Assembly (NCBI GenBank): GCA_052143535.1
Contig: JBKQSS010000082.1
Span: 6,941-70,940, forward strand
DNA: 64,000 nucleotides
DNA from: JADGRA01 sp052143535
GTDB taxonomy: Bacteria; Myxococcota; Myxococcia; Myxococcales; Myxococcaceae
Direction: 5' to 3'
Shown: one piece after another, positions 7,245 to 14,982 of the stretch
Position numbering within the stretch: position 1 is the stretch's first letter
Layout: each line of letters opens with the position of its first letter
Made by a program: the position numbers and the translations under genes
Notes under the pieces: model-generated
Told to the model about the DNA's origin: nothing
The model's input: only the letters and a program-made list of their open reading frames with translations
Databases searched by the model: none

Positions 7245-9002
7245 TCAAAGATCCAGAGTGACATCCGCGTTCGGCTGGGAACAGCATACGAGCGTGTTCC
7301 CGGCAGCGGGCCTCTCCAGCGGCTCAGGGCTATAACTCATCGATCCAGCAATCAGGCCAGTCATACAGGTATGACAGACTCCAGTCCGGCACGACCACCT
7401 GACCGGAACGTCGCACGCTTCGGCCAGTTCGAGCACGCTCGCGAATTTCGGATCCCAAGCAGCTGTAATGCCGCTGCGCGCGAATGAGACTGCGGGCCCA
7501 AATCCGGGCGGCCCGAGGGGCAGATGAGGGGCGTGACGAACGTCCGCAATGCCAGGGGTAATAGCCTCGCGGGAGCCGAAGATTTCCGTGCGGACGTTCC
7601 CGGCGAGCGCACCCCATTTTCTCAGCCCATCGCGCATATTCTTCAAGAATGAAGCGGGGCCGCATAAATAGAAGTCACTGTCCTCTGACACGCCGAGTCT
7701 TTCTAGCAGAGGCGTGTCAATGTGCCCCGGAGCATCGAAGTCTACCCCGACCTGGTCAATCGCAGCAGGTCTGCTGTATACGATGTATCCTCGTCCGCGA
7801 GAGAGCTGTTTCAGTAATGAACGCGATTCTTCTGCAAATGGATGCTCCACGCGATTGCGCGCTCCATAAATCCACCAGACCTCTCGCTGCGATCTTTCGG
7901 CAGCGAGTGCGTGCAGCATCGCCATCACGGGCGTCGCGCCTACTCCAGCGCTAAGCAAGGCCACAGGACCTCGGCTGGATCGCAGAGTGAAGCTTCCACG
8001 CGGCGCACTAACGTCCAAAACATCGCCCACTCGCGTACGGGTGCACAGAAATACACTGCCGACCCCATTCGATTCGCTTTTGACGCTGATGCGTAAATGA
8101 TCAGATGCCGGCAAAGCAGACAACGAATAGCTGCGAAGAACTGGTTGTTTGTCACTCTCGAGCTTCAAGCGCAAAACAACAAATTGACCCGCTTGAAAAG
8201 GAGGCAGAGGCTGCCCGTCCACTGGCGACAGAATGAAGGAAGTTACGCTATTGCTTTCCTTTTTAATGTTAGCGACTCGCATCTGTCGAAAGCCGCCCCA
8301 CGCTGGTGCTTGTGCCTCATCTGCTAGCCCCGGATTCCCCACTGTAGTTTTGGGGTTTAGGTCTTTTTGGAGCATTGCTTGAAACGAACTCTGCCAACCC
8401 TTGCTAAGTGCAGGGACGCGCAGAGCGCGTTGCAGGTCCTCGCTGGAATGTCGAGGCAAATATAAGAGAGCGTCAACCTCAGCAACACTGGTTCGCTCTG
8501 GACCGTGAGAGATTGTGACAATGTCGTCGCCGGCACCAACCTCTCCCTCCTGCAACACGCGAACATAAAATCCTGGTCTTCGATGTTCTACAAGAAGCGC
8601 CGCCATACGCGGTTCATTCATGCGGATCCCGACGCGGTAGCACGTTACGCGCGGCTGTGACACTTCAAATATCGCGTCACCAATGCGGTATCGATCGCCA
8701 ATGCAGACCTCGTCATCAGCGAGTCCTTCAACAGTAAAGTTTTCTCCGAACTGGCCGAAAACAAAATCTGAACGTCCGAGCAATCGTTCCCAGTAGTGAT
8801 ACGAGTCCATCTGATAAACAAACACAGCCCGTTGCTCCCCCCCGTGACCGGCGAGGTCGGCTTGCGCATCGCCATCGATATCGAGTTTCCGGACCATGCG
8901 CCTTCCCGTCACCGGAGATTTCCAAATCGCGGTGCGGACATTTTGCCCGTTCCATGGCAGGTCGCGCGGCAGACCGACATTCACTGAAAGCAATCGGGGC
9001 AT
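7245..9002 (-). CDS. MOSC domain - ferredoxin reductase - 2Fe-2S ferredoxin fusion
   Basis: This 585-residue protein joins three known modules. Residues 1 to about 165 are a YiiM-like MOSC domain (H-G-G-E-Q-R-A-V near 54, F-G-E-N-F-T-V-E-G near 84, P-R-V-T-C-Y near 117), continuing into a short three-helix segment. Residues about 235-460 are a ferredoxin-NADP reductase-like FAD/NAD module with the flavin motif R-S-Y-S-L-S-A. The C-terminal 90 residues are a plant-type 2Fe-2S ferredoxin with C-R-T-G-V-C-H-T-C and a downstream cysteine pair. MOSC domains handle molybdenum cofactor or sulfur transfer, and the rest passes electrons from NAD(P)H to the iron-sulfur centre. A role in reductive detoxification is inferred. 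The GAGGT site upstream supports the start. Confidence 0.85.
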   Translation of the reverse strand: MPRLLSVNVGLPRDLPWNGQNVRTAIWKSPVTGRRMVRKLDIDGDAQADLAGHGGEQRAVFVYQMDSYHYWERLLGRSDFVFGQFGENFTVEGLADDEVCIGDRYRIGDAIFEVSQPRVTCYRVGIRMNEPRMAALLVEHRRPGFYVRVLQEGEVGAGDDIVTISHGPERTSVAEVDALLYLPRHSSEDLQRALRVPALSKGWQSSFQAMLQKDLNPKTTVGNPGLADEAQAPAWGGFRQMRVANIKKESNSVTSFILSPVDGQPLPPFQAGQFVVLRLKLESDKQPVLRSYSLSALPASDHLRISVKSESNGVGSVFLCTRTRVGDVLDVSAPRGSFTLRSSRGPVALLSAGVGATPVMAMLHALAAERSQREVWWIYGARNRVEHPFAEESRSLLKQLSRGRGYIVYSRPAAIDQVGVDFDAPGHIDTPLLERLGVSEDSDFYLCGPASFLKNMRDGLRKWGALAGNVRTEIFGSREAITPGIADVRHAPHLPLGPPGFGPAVSFARSGITAAWDPKFASVLELAEACDVPVRWSCRTGVCHTCMTGLIAGSMSYSPEPLERPAAGNTLVCCSQPNADVTLDL

Positions 9003-9185
9003 GCCTACCTCGTCAAAGCCAAGCGTCCGGCTAGAATTCCTTCAACTGGGTTTTATGGGCCAACTTTTGAAGAGCCCAGATCCAGCAGTGCCTGCATTGA
9101 TTCGCTTCAGTGAGTGAAATCATGTGTTCGTCGCGGTCGAGGTCACGCGGAACTGTCGTTCGTTCAACCGCAAGGCAATTTCGGC

Positions 9186-9662
9186 CTACTGCATCAGTAA
9201 CTTGCCGGCGAGCCAGGAATCGACACTGAACTTTCCCGGGCCGGAGCAGAGCAGCCAGAGGAAGAAGAGCACGTACAGGACTTCCGGCAAGTAGAGAAAA
9301 TCGTCGAGCCAGTTGAGAGGCGAGAGTCCCTTAGGCAGGGTGGAAACCGCTTCGGTTCGGGTCGCGACAATCATATCGACCAGTAGAGCCACGCAGGCCA
9401 GGCTCGAAAGAAACCCCACGGCCACCAAGGCTCCGCCAACGAACTCGACACCCGACACGAAGTAAGCCATCTGGTGGGGAAACGGAACTTTGGCCTTAAC
9501 AAGCGTTTCGTAAACAGGTTTCGTGCCGCCGGCGACAAACAATTTGTTTGCCCCCGAGATGGCGAAAAACAGTCCTAGCGAAACGCGTACCACCAGGACA
9601 GCATATTGTTCCAGATCGAGGCTACCCAACAGCGCAAATTGGACCAACAGTTTCCAATCCAC
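9186..9662 (-). CDS. DoxX-family integral membrane protein
   Basis: This is a 158-residue protein from the GTG at 9662, preceded at good distance by AAGGAGG; the frame extends further upstream to 9740 without such a site. Four hydrophobic helices are visible (starting near Y-A-V-L-V-V-R-V-S-L-G, F-V-S-G-V-E-F-V-G-G-A-L, L-A-C-V-A-L-L-V-D-M-I-V-A and L-Y-V-L-F-F-L-W-L-L). The family signature R-x-x-L-G-x-x-F-x-x-S-G-x-x-K lies in helix 1. DoxX proteins sit in the inner membrane and often accompany redox or thiol-stress enzymes, as here. Confidence 0.8.
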   Translation of the reverse strand: MDWKLLVQFALLGSLDLEQYAVLVVRVSLGLFFAISGANKLFVAGGTKPVYETLVKAKVPFPHQMAYFVSGVEFVGGALVAVGFLSSLACVALLVDMIVATRTEAVSTLPKGLSPLNWLDDFLYLPEVLYVLFFLWLLCSGPGKFSVDSWLAGKLLMQ

Positions 9663-9806
9663 CTCTTGTCCCTCCTTCAAAGAGTGTGCTGTGACAAAAG
9701 CCCCTTTCCCAAAGGGCGACTTCTCCGGCAACCGCGCCAATCAGGACTTGGCTATTTCTCGGCGTCACCTCTGTCCTCGAGTGCAGCGAATTCTCGGGCC
9801 CCGAGA

Positions 9807-10226
9807 TTAGGTGCCCATCCGTTCGACCCATTGAGCGCGCGATGCCGGAGCCACGAATGGATCCGCAAAGTACTGGGTTTCACGCGCAACCTTGTCGCCC
9901 CTGAGCTCCATGATGCTCACGGTGTAGGACGGTTTGCCGTCATATGTCAGGATGAATTCGGTGACCCAAAGATCACCGCAGCCAATGATTCGGCGGACAG
10001 TAAACCGTTTTTTGCTCGGCTGACTAGCGCGTTGGTTCTGTATGTTGCGTCGACCGCGGGTTCGCTCCCCTGACTGCGGGTAATCCAGCACCGCGTCTTC
10101 GTGATAGATGCGGTGCTCCGTTTCGAAATCATTGGCATCGGACGCCTTCCAATGCTGGTCCAGTGCCGCACGGATCTCTTGCTCTCGGACTTCAGATGCC
10201 GGGTCCGGCTTTTGTTGATCGTTCAT
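9807..10226 (-). CDS. SnoaL/NTF2-like fold protein
   Basis: This 139-residue protein has the cone-shaped NTF2-like fold pattern. An N-terminal helix (I-R-A-A-L-D-Q-H-W-K-A-S-D-A-N-D-F) is followed by Y-H-E-D-A-V-L-D-Y-P and a C-terminal strand pair ending in E-T-Q-Y-F-A-D-P-F. This form is common in small unassigned proteins related to polyketide cyclases and steroid isomerases. No catalytic role can be fixed. A GAGGT site precedes the ATG. Confidence 0.7.
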   Translation of the reverse strand: MNDQQKPDPASEVREQEIRAALDQHWKASDANDFETEHRIYHEDAVLDYPQSGERTRGRRNIQNQRASQPSKKRFTVRRIIGCGDLWVTEFILTYDGKPSYTVSIMELRGDKVARETQYFADPFVAPASRAQWVERMGT

Positions 10227-10358
10227 CTTGAGACCTCAAAGTGACTGGAAGCTGTTCAGACTCCTCCTACGAACTGTGGTTTCGCGGATTTTCCTTCGCG
10301 GTTGGGACTCATCGGCCCTCTCTCCAGCGCACAGGTCCCCGAATAAATCCTGGAGCCG

Positions 10359-10535
10359 TCACGAGGAGGCCCGGCTAATGCGGTAGCCGGCCTCGGCCAA
10401 CGCGCGACTCATGTACTCAGCGTACCACTGCGGCCAGTCTGGGTCGGGCTTGCCCAGCTCCTTCTCGTGGAGTCCGTGGGCCGCCGCGGTGCGTTTCAGA
10501 AAATCTAGCAGGATCTCGGTCGTGTTCAGTTCCAT
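10359..10535 (-). CDS. Small conserved-looking hypothetical protein (58 aa)
   Basis: This short frame begins M-E-L-N-T-T-E-I-L-L-D-F-L-K-R-T and has a core of P-D-P-D-W-P-Q-W-Y-A-E-Y-M near residues 31-43, ending in S-R-A-S-S. The amphipathic helices and the tryptophan/tyrosine-rich core are protein-like. It starts 15 bases after the stop of the VOC gene on the same strand, so the two are probably co-transcribed. Function is unknown. Confidence 0.6.
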   Translation of the reverse strand: MELNTTEILLDFLKRTAAAHGLHEKELGKPDPDWPQWYAEYMSRALAEAGYRISRASS

Positions 10536-10550
10536 CGTTCGTTCCCTCCG

Positions 10551-11015
10551 TCACGGCCCAGGAGGCGGCGAGCCACGTCCGGGAAGTCGCTGCCTGATCT
10601 CCTGCAACAACCAGCCGTTCCCGTCGGGGTCGCTGAAGGCGGCGAACGAGGCGTAAGACTTTCGTTCCGGGTTCGGGCCGGGAAGCCTCGCGGCGGCGCC
10701 CGCGTGATGGAACACGCCACCTGCGTCGTGGAAGACCTCGGAGATCGCGACACCCCGTTGCGCGAGGTCGCCGCGCGCCTTCTCGATGTCGAACACCACG
10801 AGATGCAGACCCTGGAGTGTTCCCGGCGCGGCGTTGGTAATGCCCTTTCCGAAAATTATCGAAGCCGCCGAACCCGGAGGCGTCAATTGCACCACCCGGA
10901 ATTCGGGTCCGGTCGCGAAGTCAGCATCGAGACGCCACCCGAGCACTTCGTAGAAACGCTTCGCTCGGTCAACGTCGGAAACCGGTACGACCACGATTTC
11001 GAGCTTCATGTCCAT
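10551..11015 (-). CDS. VOC (glyoxalase) family protein
   Basis: This 154-residue protein holds two VOC modules: I-V-V-V-P-V-S-D-V-D-R-A-K-R-F-Y at the N-terminus, and G-L-H-L-V-V-F-D-I-E-K-A-R onward, ending F-S-D-P-D-G-N-G-W-L-L-Q-E. A GAGGG site lies before the ATG; a second ATG two codons in is an alternative start. The pattern resembles the proteins annotated as bleomycin-resistance or glyoxalase-like, with unknown substrate. The 58-residue gene follows directly. Confidence 0.8.
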   Translation of the reverse strand: MDMKLEIVVVPVSDVDRAKRFYEVLGWRLDADFATGPEFRVVQLTPPGSAASIIFGKGITNAAPGTLQGLHLVVFDIEKARGDLAQRGVAISEVFHDAGGVFHHAGAAARLPGPNPERKSYASFAAFSDPDGNGWLLQEIRQRLPGRGSPPPGP

Positions 11016-11101
11016 GAGATGCCCTCGCTAGGTACTGTATGTTCAACTCCCCACGCTTCGCCTTCGTGTCAAAAACTCTTCGGGTTCCATGGGCGACGGG
11101 G

Positions 11102-12094
11102 TCAGCTGCCCAACTCCCTGGCCAGGAAGCTGTGAATCTGGGCGACGACGGCAGCACCCTCCCCAACCGCGGCGGCAACGCGCTTAGTCGAACCGGCTCG
11201 GACGTCCCCAATCGCAAAAGCGCCAGGTCGAGAGGTCTCAAGCGGGAGAGCGGGTTGGGCCGATTGGGCCGGCATAGTGGGGCCTGCGCCCTTCACTACA
11301 AACCCGTTCCGGTCCCGCTCGATACAGCCCTTTGACCAGCCGGCGTTCGGGTCGGCGCCGATGAACAGGAAGAGGTGTCGAAGGGGATACTTGTAGGTGT
11401 CTCCCGTTGAGCAGTTGCGGAAGATGGCGGATGTCACCCCTTGTGCGGCCTCACTCTCCACGGTCCACTCACCGGAAAGCGCCCAATAATTGGGGCTCAA
11501 ACGCCCGGGCGCAGCGTAGAGGTGGCGCTTGTCGACTACCGTCCCGCCGGGAGACGCAAAATTCTCGGTCCGCTCGTGGCCGAGATAGTTCTCCGGCAAC
11601 TTCAAGTCGCCCCAGTCGGCGGCAGCTTCTGGCCCTGCTGCACCCACAGCTACCAGTTCGTGGCTGAATTCTTTGGCCCCGGATTCGGCCAACAATTGTT
11701 GAATCACTTTCTCCGACTCTTCGCAGTCCCCCTCGCCGAACGGATGATGTCGAAGCCGGCCGAGCGCATCCATGAAATAGAGCGCCGACCGATACTCGTT
11801 CTGGAAAGCTCGCCAGACGGCATGAACGCTCTCGACGGCGATTGGGTCGTCGCCTGTCAGTTCTTTTTCGGCTCGACGAACACTATCAACGTCCCCTTCG
11901 AATGGCGGAGAATTGAGCCAGTCCGTCGCGCCCGCGATGGAGGGCAGGTCACGCTCTATAGAAAACTCGGCCGCGGCAGGAGGCATTGGCTCCACACTTT
12001 CAACTGCGGCTAACGCCTTGACCAAAACCCCGCTTGCAACCATGAGCAGTGCGGCGAGGAAGAGGCGGTCCGCTTCGATGATAAATGCCTTCAA
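11102..12094 (-). pseudogene. Chimeric ORF: internally deleted DipZ (DsbD/thioredoxin) fused to thioredoxin reductase C-terminus
   Basis: The single open frame of 330 codons is a mosaic. Residues 1 to about 64 look like the last membrane helix and linker of a DipZ-type (DsbD plus thioredoxin) protein, ending G-A-T-D-W-L-N-S-P-P. The next residues (from about 65) jump to a later part of the DipZ thioredoxin domain (S-V-R-R-A-E-K-E-L ... V-W-R-A-F-Q-N-E-Y ... I-R/L-R-H-H-x-F-G-E-G), so the segment that should carry the CxxC is missing. After about residue 218 the sequence becomes the C-terminus of thioredoxin reductase (R-H-L-F-L-F-I-G-A-D-P-N ... A-F-A-I-G-D-V-R-A-G-S-T-K-R-V-A-A-A-V-G-E-G). 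It starts with a TTG lacking a ribosome binding site. Neither enzyme can be active. Junctions map near 11902 and 11440. Confidence 0.75.
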
Positions 12095-12277
12095 TACGGC
12101 TCGGTCTGGTCACCCAATCTGACTGGGCCGGCTGCGCCGGCCAACACTTGCTCTCACGAGTAATCGGCACCGCTTCTCCGGCCAGCAAAAGCGAGTCTGT
12201 TGGAAAACTCATCTCTAGGATTGCGAATCGTCTGCTTCCCGAGGACACCGATAGCGAGTCCGCGGGGGGAATGACAC

Positions 12278-13354
12278 TTAGGGCGATTGATAACCGGCGA
12301 CATCGATGACCGCCTGGGCAAAGGCCTGCGGGGCTTCCTGCGGAATGTTGTGGCCGACGCCGCCGGTGATGAGCCGGTAGTCATACTTGCCGGAGAACTT
12401 GTTGCGATAGGCTGTGCTGGGCGCGTGGGCTGCCCCGTTGGAATCGCCTTCCATCGTGATGGCCGGCACGGTGACGACAGGAAGCGCGGCCAGCCGCTGT
12501 TCGAGACCGTCATATTTCCGCTCACCAGCCGCTAGTCCGAGCCGCCAGCGATAATCGTGCATCACGATGTCCACATGGTCCGGGTTGTTGAAGGAAGCTG
12601 CTGTGCGGTTGTACGTGGCATCGTCGAAATTCCACTTCGGCGAGGCCTGGTGCCAGATGAACTTATTGAACTCGTCGAGGTATTTCGCATAGCCAGCCTT
12701 GCCGACTTCGGTGGCGAAATAGTACTGGTACCAAAATGCTGATGCAGCCTGCGGCGGCAACGGTTCCTGGTTGCCCGCAGGGCTGCTAATTAGATAGCCG
12801 CTGACGGAAACGATTGCCTTGCAGCGTTCCGGCCATAATACTGCTATGATGTCGGCAGTCCGCGCCCCCCAATCAAATCCGCCTATGATTGCTTGTTTGA
12901 TCTTAAGAGCATCCATAAAGTCGGTGATGTCTAAGGCGACAGCTGATTGCTGAGCATTCCGGAAGGTATCGCTCGACTTGAAACGTGTTGTGCCGTACCC
13001 GCGGAGGTACGGAACGAGGACTCTATAGTTTTTCGAAGCCAGCAAGGGCGCAACATCGACATAGCTGTAAATGTCGTAAGGCCAGCCGTGAAGAAGAATG
13101 ACTGGTGGACCGTCGGCTGGTCCTGCCTCGGCGTATCCAATATGCAAGAGGCCGGCGTCGATCTGCTTCAGGCTGCCGAAGGATGTGTTCGTCCCCGGCC
13201 TAATCGGAGGTACGCTTGATGCGCTGGAATTGCTGGGCTGTGCAGTTGCAGGCCCGATAACACCTAGCTTAGCAGCGGCAAGGGTGAGAGCCGCCGTGCC
13301 AAGAAAGCGACGCCGTCGACCGTTGATGTTTTCAGGTGGTTTGTTGGTGCCCAT
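12278..13354 (-). CDS. Tat-exported alpha/beta hydrolase, epoxide-hydrolase/haloalkane-dehalogenase type
   Basis: This is a 358-residue protein from the ATG at 13354, preceded by AAGGAGGT; an upstream in-frame start at 13438 lacks this. The N-terminus has a twin-arginine signal (R-R-R-R-F-L-G-T at 13-20, then a hydrophobic stretch to A-T-A-Q near 39). The hydrolase fold shows the oxyanion-hole motif H-G-W-P at 89-92 and the nucleophile elbow G-G-F-D-W-G with Asp 161. The catalytic histidine lies in G-G-V-G-H-N-I-P near the C-terminus. An aspartate nucleophile followed by W-G is typical of epoxide hydrolases and haloalkane dehalogenases. It probably acts in the periplasm; the substrate is unknown. 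Confidence 0.85.
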   Translation of the reverse strand: MGTNKPPENINGRRRRFLGTAALTLAAAKLGVIGPATAQPSNSSASSVPPIRPGTNTSFGSLKQIDAGLLHIGYAEAGPADGPPVILLHGWPYDIYSYVDVAPLLASKNYRVLVPYLRGYGTTRFKSSDTFRNAQQSAVALDITDFMDALKIKQAIIGGFDWGARTADIIAVLWPERCKAIVSVSGYLISSPAGNQEPLPPQAASAFWYQYYFATEVGKAGYAKYLDEFNKFIWHQASPKWNFDDATYNRTAASFNNPDHVDIVMHDYRWRLGLAAGERKYDGLEQRLAALPVVTVPAITMEGDSNGAAHAPSTAYRNKFSGKYDYRLITGGVGHNIPQEAPQAFAQAVIDVAGYQSP

Positions 13355-13498
13355 TCCTTGACCTCCTTGGTTTGACGGTTCGGCTAGAAAGCTCCGCTGC
13401 GCTGATCGGTGTGTGCTCGGTGTCCTCATTAAGTTCATGATGGCGTCGGCCTTTCGGAACGTGTCGCAGGTGTGGTTCCTTTATTGGCCGGCTGGACT

Positions 13499-13818
13499 TC
13501 ATGAGCCTATGTCACAGGTGACGAACCCTCTGACCAGCTCTGGCGCGCTGCTGCGGAGCAACGTTTCGGCCGCCTCCTTCACCAGTGTCGGCCTCACTTT
13601 GGGAGCCAGTTGGCCGCCTAGCAGGGCGAGCCGCTTGTTGCGCGCCCATTCCTCCGCTCCCGGGCGAGGTCGTTCGAATGAACTCAACCCGACCGTCGGG
13701 GTGCCGTCCAGGGAAACTGCACGACCCACGAGCTTCGAATGACAGGCTTGCCGTTCGCGTCGGGCTTGGGAGTCCCATCCCGTTGCTTCAGGGTCCACTT
13801 GCGCTCGTGTACGCTCAC
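13499..13818 (-). pseudogene. Frameshifted remnant of a phage-type integrase N-terminus
   Basis: Three minus-strand frames together rebuild the start of a tyrosine-recombinase integrase. From a GTG at 13818, V-S-V-H-E-R-K-W-T-L-K ... S-S-W-V-V-Q-F runs to about 13714. The next frame supplies H-P-D-G-R-V-E-F-I-R-T-T-S-P (about 13703-13662). The third gives G-A-E-E-W-A-R-N-K-R-L-A-L-L and V-R-P-T-L-V-K-E-A-A to a stop at 13499. At least two frameshifts and loss of the whole catalytic domain make it inactive. It lies 107 bases from a partial tRNA-Leu copy, the usual position of an integrase next to its attachment site. The family call is by sequence pattern, not by alignment. Confidence 0.6.
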
Positions 13819-13925
13819 GAAGCGCGGAGTGGCAGGGGTGGCACGTCCTGCTTTTGTACCCGCGCAACGCCAGACACCCGGTCGCAGCAAAGTTCCAGCC
13901 ACGGACAACTGACTGATTTTACTAG

Positions 13926-13975
13926 TGGCCAGGGGGGAATCGAACCCGCATGCCTTTCGGCGCCAGCCCCTCAAG
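13926..13975 (-). repeat. Degenerate copy of the tRNA-Leu 3' half (putative att site)
   Basis: About 50 bases repeat the tRNA-Leu at 14803-14884 from its anticodon loop to the 3' end. A core of about 30 bases is identical, one base is missing near the acceptor stem and a few are changed. No matching 5' half exists, so it is not a tRNA gene. Such 3'-end tRNA duplications are the attachment sites left by integrated elements, and the integrase remnant beside it supports this. Confidence 0.7.
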
Positions 13976-14070
13976 AGAGCGCGAGACAGTCCGCTCCCCT
14001 CTCAAAACCGGCGGCCCGGGGGGGCCTTGGCACACGGCGTAGTTCCACCCACCCCTAAAGGCTAAAGCGT

Positions 14071-14090
14071 CTAACGCTTCTCGGCGCGCT
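14071..14090. repeat. 20-bp direct repeat, copy 1
   Basis: The 20-mer CTAACGCTTCTCGGCGCGCT occurs here and again at 14556-14575, flanking the hypothetical gene at 14149. On the minus strand both copies read as the end of a reading frame, R-A-E-K-R and stop. Confidence 0.7.
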
Positions 14091-14148
14091 TCACAGACGA
14101 GGGCCAGCGCCGGGGGCTGTCAGAGCGCACCGTAAGGCTTCGACCGCA

Positions 14149-14559
14149 GTGGACCCTGTCAGCCTCGGCGGAGCGGCACTCAAGTTCCTGGCCCCTTTCT
14201 GGAACGCGATCAGCAGTCCCTTCGCGCGCTGGCGGTTCGGTAAGGCATTCGAACGGTACAAGGTCTTCGTTAGCGAGTGTCCAACCCGAGTCACCGGCCA
14301 GCCGCGCATTCCGAACAACCACTGGACACGAGAGACGTACCGCATTGGCAGGGTTGGGGTGCAGCTTGGACACCTCGAAGTGCGTCCGACGTCCGTCTAT
14401 GAGTTACCCGACCACGATCAGTCACCCGGCCACTTCCGAGGAACCTATGGATACTGCCGGATCAGCGACCGATTCCACTTCCCGATATGGCTCGCTGAGG
14501 ACAGGCGCCAGCGTGAGATCGACCGTGACAGCGCGGTAATTCCGCCGACGAGCTCCTAA
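14149..14559 (+). CDS. Hypothetical protein (136 aa) inside the tRNA-linked region
   Basis: A GTG-started frame with natural composition begins M-D-P-V-S-L-G-G-A-A-L-K-F-L-A-P-F-W and includes Y-R-I-G-R-V-G-V-Q-L-G-H-L-E-V and F-H-F-P-I-W-L-A-E-D. No family is recognised. It has no signal peptide or membrane helix. It sits between two 20-bp direct repeats and between the tRNA-Leu and its degenerate copy, so it is probably cargo of the decayed element. Confidence 0.5.
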   Translation: MDPVSLGGAALKFLAPFWNAISSPFARWRFGKAFERYKVFVSECPTRVTGQPRIPNNHWTRETYRIGRVGVQLGHLEVRPTSVYELPDHDQSPGHFRGTYGYCRISDRFHFPIWLAEDRRQREIDRDSAVIPPTSS

Positions 14560-14575
14560 CGCTTCTCGGCGCGCT
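14556..14575. repeat. 20-bp direct repeat, copy 2
   Basis: This copy is identical to 14071-14090 and lies 485 bases downstream of it. It overlaps the stop of the hypothetical gene at 14149-14559. Confidence 0.7.
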
Positions 14576-14701
14576 CCACGCTGAGCGCGAGCGCCTCACC
14601 GATGCGGACTTCGCGTGTCTCGCCTCCGCCCTGGCCGCCGTGATGATGGCCGCCACCTCCTCGGCCGTAAGGAAGCGTTCGCTCTGCGGCGTGGTGCGTT
14701 T
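14556..14701 (-). pseudogene. Possible second recombinase remnant
   Basis: Two minus-strand frames join to give P-Q-S-E-R-F-L-T-A-E-E-V-A-A-I-I-T-A-A-R (about 14692-14620) and then R-I-G-E-A-L-A-L-S-V-E-R-A-E-K-R with a stop at 14556. The first part resembles the L-T-x-E-E-V entry into the catalytic domain of tyrosine recombinases, and R-I-G-E-A-L resembles their first catalytic-arginine box. A frameshift separates the two. The resemblance is short, so the call is tentative. Confidence 0.3.
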
Positions 14702-14802
14702 TTGAGTCGCACTTGAGGGCGCTCCGAAACGAGACCCACACGCCACCGCACAGGACCGAACGGGACGCAAACTAGGGTGAGTCATTTAAGATGTTTGCGG
14801 AG

Positions 14803-14884
14803 TGCCCAGGGCGGGAATCGAACCCGCATGCCTTTCGGCGCCACCCCCTCAAGATGGTGTGTCTACCAATTCCACCACCTGGGC
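14803..14884 (-). tRNA. tRNA-Leu (anticodon GAG)
   Basis: Acceptor arms GCCCAGG and CCTGGGC pair perfectly, followed by an A discriminator base. The D-arm (GTG/CAC), an anticodon stem CCATC/GGTGG with loop TTGAGGG (anticodon GAG), a long variable arm typical of class II tRNAs (GCC-GAAA-GGC) and a T-arm GCGGG/CCCGC with TTCGAAT are all present. CCA is not encoded. It lies 98 bases downstream of secG on the same strand, as the leucine tRNA does after secG in Escherichia coli. It is the apparent integration target for the island remnants at lower coordinates. Confidence 0.95.
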
Positions 14885-14982
14885 GAATATTCGGTTTTTC
14901 GATTCGCGCTCCACCTTCCGCACGCCGGTGGCGGCTTAGCGCAGCGGGCCTAACGCCGGCAAGGGTTGCCCTCGAGGAGGGG

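Noticed and set aside
13926..14020. Second complete tRNA gene
   Set aside because: Only the 3' half matches; no 5' acceptor strand or D-arm can pair, so it is a fragment.
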